From positions 21,637,501-21,701,500 of the forward strand of contig NC_089744.1 in the NCBI RefSeq assembly GCF_040412425.1: a stretch of 64,000 nucleotides of DNA, read 5' to 3'. Positions 57,574 through 64,000 of the stretch are shown in pieces. The position numbers were made by a program, and so were the translations under genes. The DNA is from Macrobrachium rosenbergii (taxonomy: Eukaryota > Arthropoda > Malacostraca > Decapoda > Palaemonidae). The notes under the pieces are model-generated. The model was not told where the DNA came from and did not search any database. It saw only the letters and a list, made by a program, of their open reading frames with translations. The first letter of the stretch is position 1. Every line of letters begins with the position of its first letter.

Positions 57574-60500
57574 CTGGAAAGAAAGATAAAGACTATTTTA
57601 TATAACAACAACACAGACATGACACTTTCCTACCACTAAGAGACAGACTACCTTACTGAGAATATAACAGCAATTTTAAATACTTGTATATTTATAATTT
57701 TTACATACAGTACATGAATTTTACAGAAATAGGACCTTTGCATATACAGTACATAATGTATGGTTCTTGGAGGTTCTTTGCAGGTCTTCACAATTTTTAG
57801 TATTTAAAACAATTTTATTCTTGAAGCACAACAGTGATAAGTTGAGTGCCTGGGAGATGTCTTGAACAGAAATAACAAAAAGTTTTGAAATCAAACTTAA
57901 AATTTCCCATAATCCTTTGCATTCTAATGCTAGTTTTAAGCTTACAACATTTGTATTTTTACACAACTGATTGTTGCCTGCCCATAAAATACATAATGCC
58001 ACCAACTACGTACTGTATAGGCATGATGTCATACTGTGAATGTAAAACCAAAGTATATGACATGGTTTATTACTAAGACATTTTATACACCCTACAATAC
58101 TATATAGACAATTTGAACTCTCATCACCTTTTTCTTATTAATCACTACCATTCAAGCCTCCAGTAATCTGGTTTACTTCTACTGAATCTTCATGAAGGTT
58201 TTATTGCCTCTATGGGGAATCCTTACTTTACTACTACTGTATACATGGATTCTTGTGCATAACTTACATTAGTAAATTTAAATTTGGATTTCTGCCTGGG
58301 AAAAGCAAAGAGAATGCCCTTCACATTGCAAAAGAGGTGCAGGAAAAAGTTTTGAAAGGTGACAGAGAGCTTTGCTGGTGTTTACAATTGCAGACCTAGA
58401 AAAGACCGAGAGAGTGCACTAAGGGAGGGAGGTGGTTTACTGGAGTCTGGGAGAGAAAGGAGTTCCTCAAAGGGTCATACACATGATAAAGGTAATATGT
58501 AAGGGAGCAAGAACAGTAGTAAGGACAAAATAAGGGAAGACAGAAGTTTCTGAAGTTATGGTTGGATTACATCAAGGATCAGCTCTAAGCCCATTCCTCT
58601 TAGTACAGTAGTCGTAATGAATGTGCTGAGTGAATAATTGAGAGGAAATATGCTCTGCTTTTTATAGATAACCCAGTTGTAAAGTGGACACAGAAAGATA
58701 ATTGCAACAGAGGAATAGGGCTTGGCAGTTGAGCATGGAAGAGAACTTGATGTCAGTGCTGAAAAACAAACATACCATGATGCTAAGCAGCAGAGTGGGA
58801 AGAGAGGAACTACATATAAAGTCATTTGCTGGTGAGAAATTAAAGCACACAAACAGTTTCAAGCTCTTGGGCTTTGTCATAAGTGAAAAGGGTGGATGTG
58901 AGCTGGAGGTGCAGCAGAGAATTCAAGCAGTTTGAGCCAAGTGGAGACAAATTTAATTTTCTGCTTCAACAGTAACTACTTTTACAAATAATAGGTAATA
59001 GAGCCTTTACCTACTCTTCATACCTATCACTGCCTTCAGTTGTGATTATTTAAAAAAAAACATTTAGGGTACAACTGTCTGGTGCTATATTTTCTATAGT
59101 AGACCCCCAGTATTTGCGGGGGATGTGTACCACAACCCCCCTGTGAATAGCTAAAACCCGCGAACACTTAAAACCCCTCTAAAAACGCTTAGAACTGCTT
59201 ATTTTGATACTGCAAGCATAAAAAAACTAAAAACGTTTATACCTGAGTATTTTAATTCTTTTATCACAAAAAGTGCATTTAGTCATGAAAATATGAAAAT
59301 ACTGTACAGTAATTAGTGAATATTTCTCAGTGAAAAATACACAAATAGGCAAATTTTCCACAAATAATGTGTGTATATCTGTTCCACAGAGAAATTAATG
59401 AATCACTGAGTCCGCGAATTGTGAGAACGCGAATCCGGGGGGTTTACTGTATTACTGCAACATAATTAAGAACATCTCTGATTTTAAGACTTCCATTATA
59501 ATGGCATCGTGCAGAACATCCTTAGGTTACTAGCAAGAATGGTCATGGCATACATTCAGATTCAAAAGTAAATTTTCCCCTGCCCCAACCCCCTATATGT
59601 CAAATTCTCTCTTTTTGTGGATCTTTTTTCATAAAAGATTCAGTTTTGACAGCCAAGAAATATACTGCAACATGCTTATTGCAAGATCTCTTATTAATTG
59701 GGACTTGAATCTAAATTTCTCATCCTTTCCCTACAAAGGTTGTGATAGCCTTCGCCCTCTTAAACTTTTGTGTTACCATATGGGCTGTCCCTGAAGATTT
59801 AGGGAAAGCTTTAAGTCTTCTCCTAAAGGAGGCAGCTCATCCTAATTTCTTATGTCTTTAACTGATCACAATATTGCCCCAAGCGAATTACTGGTGAAAC
59901 TGTCCAAAGAGTGAAGATCCCCCAACTTTGCTTAACCATGAACACTATTGGAAGTAGATTCATGAAGGACTATTTAACTGCAGTGCCCTGGAGTCTATGA
60001 AATCACAAGGGTTTGGGTCTTATTCTTGTCTTTCACACCTTAGCACTCTGTTCCTACTTTAATCTTCACCATTATCATAACTTCCTTTTTCATCATTTAA
60101 AACAATGTGCAATAAAAGCCACATAAGCATTCAGTTTGACAGTAATTCTGTTTTCAATACTGTAAACATATTAGGGGGAACTGTTCACACATAACGCAGT
60201 ACTTAAGTTTCTACATAGTAACAACAAAAAATTAAAGATTCTTAATGGCTACTATATTTTTTGCAGAAATTCCTTGATCATTATTATGATTTTTTCTCAA
60301 CATCTTTGCAAAGTTGGTCTCTCTGATTCTGGAGCTGGGCTGCATCCTGACCCCTGAGGATCTGACCCCCACTATTCTAGTTTCTCAAGAATTCCAACGC
60401 TCTCCAATTGTCTTGCTGTGAACAGCAGTGCACTTCTCTGAAACAAGACTGCTTGAAGGTTTGTGCATCTAATCCTCTTCAGTTTTCTCCTGAGGTCTTC

Positions 60501-60806
60501 TGCGATTACCCCTAGTACTGACAGGATTATAGTTCCCTTTACTTTCCACAAACTTGTTATTTTCATCTTTAGATCTTGGTAATTTTCTATCTTTTTTTTT
60601 GGCAAAGTTCTGGCAATGGATATAACGTGAACTAAAACACCAAAATACAATAAGTATATTGTACCACTTACCCTGCTTCTAAAGCTAGATAGCCTTGTGA
60701 GGACACCTTCTTCGTGAGGCACATAAGAACGTATGCTTAGGGGGTCTGTTGAATTGGATTTTCCTGACAAGATCATAAATATACGCTTCCAGTTAGTACA
60801 CGCTAC
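57031..60806 (-). CDS. carbohydrate sulfotransferase, CHST11-like paralogue (last two exons; 5' part outside window)
   Basis: Same Golgi PAPS-dependent sulfotransferase family as the gene at 30-49 kb (family knowledge: CHST8-14). Exons read leftwards: 60,806-60,672 and 57,573-57,031, both phase 0, giving 225 residues of the C-terminal catalytic part. VACTNWKRIFMILSG is the 5'-PSB site, and FLFVRHPIERLVSAYRNKL the 3'-PSB site. LNEHWALYVDLCYPC and IIGKYETLEEDSEYILRRIG follow, ending in LFEYEFYN. Sequons NST occur in both exons. All key residues are present and the frame is intact, so it looks functional. Exons for the anchor and stem are not found up to 64,000 and probably lie to the right. The last exon has no intron where gene 1 has 14 kb. 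Confidence 0.93.
58283..58960 (+). pseudogene. non-LTR retrotransposon reverse transcriptase, decayed
   Basis: Broken frames encode FGFLPGKSKENALHIAKEVQ, IADLEKTERVH, GVPQRVIHMIKVICKGARTV, VGLHQGSALSPFLLV and LGFVISEKGGCELEVQQRIQ. The F.PG, DLEK, G.HQGS.LSP and YLG..I...G....E...RI motifs in that order identify a non-LTR (LINE-type) reverse transcriptase. The catalytic Y.DD box is lost: the place reads TATAGATAACCC, with an in-frame stop. Several stops and at least two frameshifts. Antisense to the host gene. Confidence 0.85.
59097..59449. mobile_element. MITE, 353 bp, TA target duplication, Tc1/mariner-Tigger-like ends
   Basis: The left end TAGTAGACCCCCAGTATTTG and the reverse complement of the right end CAGTAAACCCCCCGGATTCG match over about 24 bases. 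Flanking TA stands on both sides (59,095-59,096 and 59,450-59,451). The interior is AT-rich and non-coding. Ends of the CAGTA.ACCCCC type are known from Tigger/pogo-like elements; the superfamily call is inference. Confidence 0.75.
60672..60806 (-). CDS. sulfotransferase gene 2, penultimate exon (PAPS 5'-phosphosulfate site)
   Basis: Acceptor on the - strand ATTTTGATTTGCAG, then GTA GCG TGT (VACTNWKRIFMILSG), 45 codons, ending AGC AGG|GTAAGT. It is equivalent to exon 3 of gene 1 (43 codons), with the same phases and a conserved N-glycosylation sequon (SNST). Confidence 0.93.
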
Positions 60807-61574
60807 CTGCAAATCAAAATAAAATTAGGAGTCTTAACAAGCAGCTAAATTAATAAAGAGATGCCCATTTATGTCTTCAGTACAGGCAATCCCCAGGCTT
60901 ATAGATTATTTTAAAATTTCATTCACATTCAAATTAGGTAAAAATTATTTACCTACAACAGCATGGTTAACAAATGATTGGGTAAGTATGAAACATAATG
61001 AAAGGCTGTAAAATATCAAAACCGCTGATCTCATTAGAACTAAGATATGTTTTCATTGTAAATTCACTCCAGAGGAATCAAGAATTTACAATGTTCCAAA
61101 GTTTTATTATTCTGAAAGGTAAGAACCTGAAAGGACAGGGACAATCCTGAACAACTATGCATACAGAAACTCAAGGTTACAAGGGGAACATGGAGTCAAG
61201 ATTAGAACTAGATCCTGTTGAAAAATAAAAGAATGTAAGGACGGGAGTGAAAGACCAAACAACAGGTTAGGGAAGTGAAATAATTTGATTTGGCACCATG
61301 TGAAGTAAAATTGACCTCCCTGATACAGAAGAGAAAATGTTTGTGAATTCTGTGGTGATTTAAGCTGGAAAAAAAAAACTGGAATAAAGAGGAAGGAAAA
61401 ATCAATCATAAGCTTGATCTGACAAGATCTGAGACTTAGGGTAAAATGCCAAAATATTTTGCAGTCAAGAGGCCTTGCATTGTTTACGGAAAAACTTCTG
61501 AAGTTTAACTGTCTCAGTTCAAAAAGGAACTCTTATAGGAGAGACCACACACTTCTATATCTATTTGCGTAAAA

Positions 61575-61645
61575 CATGACAAATTTTTAAAGTACTTTGT
61601 AGTTTTCCTAACATACAAACCTGGGGTCTTTACATATGGGATTTA
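61575..61645 (+). repeat. solo terminus of the DIRS-associated repeat family
   Basis: ATGACAAATTTTTAAAGTAC then TTTGTAGTTTTCCTAACATA and CAAACCTGGGGTCTTTACAT, resembling 17,855-17,925 and, more weakly, 43,803-43,870. Confidence 0.5.
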
Positions 61646-62968
61646 CAGTACTTGAATGCTAAGTTCCTCTACTTAAAGGCACCACTAAGATTAAGCAAAA
61701 AACTGCTTCTTTAAGTTGACAGCAAGAATTATAATTCTAGAATCTGAATTAGGTGCACATGCTATTATACAAAAGATCCAAAACTGATGAGGTCCTGAAA
61801 TAAAAGCTGCATCTGTAATACCATGTGGAAAGTCAGACTCACTGTAGTGCTGACCTAGGTTCAACTTTCTACAGGTAGGAAGAGCTATCTAGATCTCACC
61901 TGCAGAGAGCTGTAAGATCATTCCTTCTAAATGGAGGATGAAGAGTCGTCATAGGGGCAGGTTACTCTTTACACATTTGCTAGCCTGGTTCTGCCGACTG
62001 CTGATAGAAAGCTTAGAGACAGTGGCAAACAGACTAAAGTATGGCATGCCAAATCTAGAAAACAAGTGTGACATCTCCTGTTTACATATACTGAAGACAA
62101 CAAAAGCAGCCCTTCCTTTGATATCTGATGAAGACAAGGGTAAAGGAGAGTTGAAGAAATCTTTGCTTTCAACTCTACATAACTAGGCATAATCAAAGAT
62201 GCCAATGTAAGCTCTTAGTGTCAGGTTGTGAAAGTGTAAAGTCAGACTTGTCAGGCTGCCCTAGAAAGAGGGTCTGTGAAGGGTAGTAAAGGGACTAATA
62301 TACTGAAGAAATATTTTCTCATGTTCTAGCAAAATGGTCTGGACTCCAAGACCTGACAAATTTTCTTTTCCCTTAGGGTATATCTGGATTCCACAAAATA
62401 TATTTCGTGAGAGTGTGATAGTTCGCAGCTGTAGAACAAACCTTCAGTTACAAGCAAAAAGTAGTAGAAGACCAATGTTTACGCACATGAAGATCCAAAA
62501 CTTCTGTGCATGTTGACAGAAGACGGGGAAAAGCACAGCAATTTCCCTTCTTCCACGATCACTTTATTCTCAATGAAAGATGACCACATGTGAAAAAGCT
62601 CCAGGAAGCCACCTGAAAGTTCCATGTTTGAAGGAAAAAAAGAACTTCTACAATTCTTTCAGCAAATTGACTAGAAAGTCAACAACAAAGGTTTTTGAAT
62701 AAGGATTTCTAGAGCAGGAAATTACAGAACACAACAGAGAAAAATACATGGTCGCAGCTTCTGCCTCATGCACTGAGAGCTAAACATCTCTGCTTTTTAT
62801 ATCACACTACTTGGTCTAAAATGATAAAATGGAAATCCATTGTAATGGTGTGCTTTAGAAGCCTGCAGATGCTGGAACTCCATCCAGACGAGTTGACAAG
62901 TAGTTCTAACCTATGAGGGTGATTTTCCATACATTCATTCTGGACGTATCTTCCAATTTACTGACCAT

Positions 62969-62970
<2 letters not shown>

Positions 62971-63019
<49 letters not shown>
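62971..63019. repeat. (GA)n microsatellite
   Basis: GA run of 49 bases, one of only two sites with long simple repeats to the right of 30 kb. Confidence 0.95.
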
Positions 63020-63020
<1 letters not shown>

Positions 63021-64000
63021 ATATTCACACACAGAAGACAGAAAGAAAAGAACACTGACATTGTTTGCAAGTGGCAGAGCTGATAATGATAATGGCCAGG
63101 ATTATCATAATCTCTAAAGTAATAGTCTTTATTTTTACTTTATTGTACATGCACAATACTGCATACATGAAGTATAATAAATTATAATAATGCACCATAC
63201 TGTACAGTAAAGTAATACAGTACCTATGTGTAAATGGTAAGGAATAATATTGAAATCAATCATGTGAAGGGAGTATGAGAGTTGGCTGTCACATTTTTCT
63301 TTGTTATGTATAGTACATCTAAGACAAATATGTGTATAAATCATATTTAAAAACATAACTTGCTTTTTCTTGTATGAATATGCTTCAGTGTATGTTAATG
63401 AGTTTTCCAACTTGCAATGTTATAATAAAGGGTCTAAATTGTCTGAGTATAGGTTTTTCATGCAATGATCAGTACTAGATGACATTCACATTTATTTGTA
63501 AGCCATTTCCATTTCATTTGGAAAGACAAGTAGAATGGCTGTGTAAACAGCCAATATGGGATTTCGGTTATCGCCTGACAGTAGAGTTCATAAATACAGC
63601 AATACGCTGGTTAAACACATGGCTAACAACTACTCTGAGGTGTCTGATTTTAACCTAACATCATGACATACATTCTATGTAGATTTCACATGAATGTGAA
63701 GATGAAGAACTTTGTAATGTCATCTTCACTACACAGGAAGAAAAATAAATTTAATACATTATTAATATCAAAGTTAGAGCTGTCCAACTCCTCCATCCCC
63801 ACACCCATACCTACAACAAAGCAATTAGCTGACTGGTCAGATGGTAGCACTAATAAAACAAATGGCGACATTCCCATCAACCACATCATCACAATCATCC
63901 ACTCATTACTTCTTACTATGATAGTTAGTTAGCTTTCCTTTCTAACCCATAAAAAATACTCTCTACTGCATTATCATTTATATATAAGGAGTGTCATTTA

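Larger units (their letters stand above)
57574..60671 (-). other. intron of sulfotransferase gene 2
   Basis: 3,098 bases between AGG|GTAAGT (60,672/60,671) and TTTCCAG|TCC. It corresponds to intron 3 of gene 1 and has the same phase 0. Holds a reverse-transcriptase pseudogene and a MITE; the rest is unique. Confidence 0.85.
60807..64000. other. upstream intron of gene 2 (presumed), no exon found
   Basis: No match to the YCYVPK-ending exon or to a signal anchor is seen on the - strand. This is probably intron. It contains the repeat terminus at 61,575 and a microsatellite at 62,971. Open frames near 61,938-62,205 have no domain. Confidence 0.5.

Noticed and set aside
60807..64000. 5' exons of the second sulfotransferase gene
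   Set aside because: Looked on the - strand for a segment ending in YCYVPK before a donor and for a membrane anchor; none found, so the exons are presumed to lie beyond 64,000.

Overview
This is a window of a large, repeat-rich animal genome, most likely a decapod crustacean (shrimp, prawn or crab). The evidence is spliced metazoan-type genes, very long (CT)n, (AT)n and (AG)n microsatellites, four copies of one SINE-like repeat of a kind I associate with decapods, and decayed Penelope-like, DIRS-like and non-LTR retroelements. No bacterial-type operons, rRNA genes or CRISPR arrays are visible. Species cannot be decided from the sequence.

Layout. (1) 1-30,400: no convincing protein-coding exon. 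This part is packed with microsatellites (about thirty tracts), tandem duplications, SINE fragments and two solo retroelement fragments. It is probably upstream intergenic DNA and/or a 5'-UTR intron of the next gene, because a good splice acceptor stands just before that gene's first coding exon. (2) 30,482-48,761, + strand: a complete five-exon gene for a Golgi type II carbohydrate sulfotransferase of the CHST8-14 / HNK-1ST family (Sulfotransfer_2), 346 codons by my splicing. It has a signal anchor, the 5'-phosphosulfate site (PKVACTNWKR) and the 3'-phosphate site (FVRHPIERVVSAFRNKF). Its last intron, about 14 kb, holds a degenerate hexapeptide-period repeat, a head-to-head pair of Penelope-like fragments with GIY-YIG-type C-termini, and a decayed DIRS-like tyrosine-recombinase retroelement bounded by inverted repeats. 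(3) 48,820-57,000: convergent intergenic DNA with a duplicated (GA)n block and a non-LTR retrotransposon C-terminal fragment. (4) 57,031-60,806, - strand: the last two exons of a second, paralogous sulfotransferase, whose 5' exons lie beyond the right edge. Its intron holds a reverse-transcriptase pseudogene and a TA-flanked MITE. (5) 60,807-64,000: no gene recognised.

The two sulfotransferases are arranged tail to tail and look like a local inverted duplication. They would transfer sulfate from PAPS to glycosaminoglycan or glycoprotein sugars in the Golgi. They differ in gene structure: the segment encoded by one 543-nt terminal exon in the second gene is cut by the 14-kb intron in the first. 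I see no novel multigene system. The most notable material is this intron difference and the palindromic retroelement structures inside the long intron.
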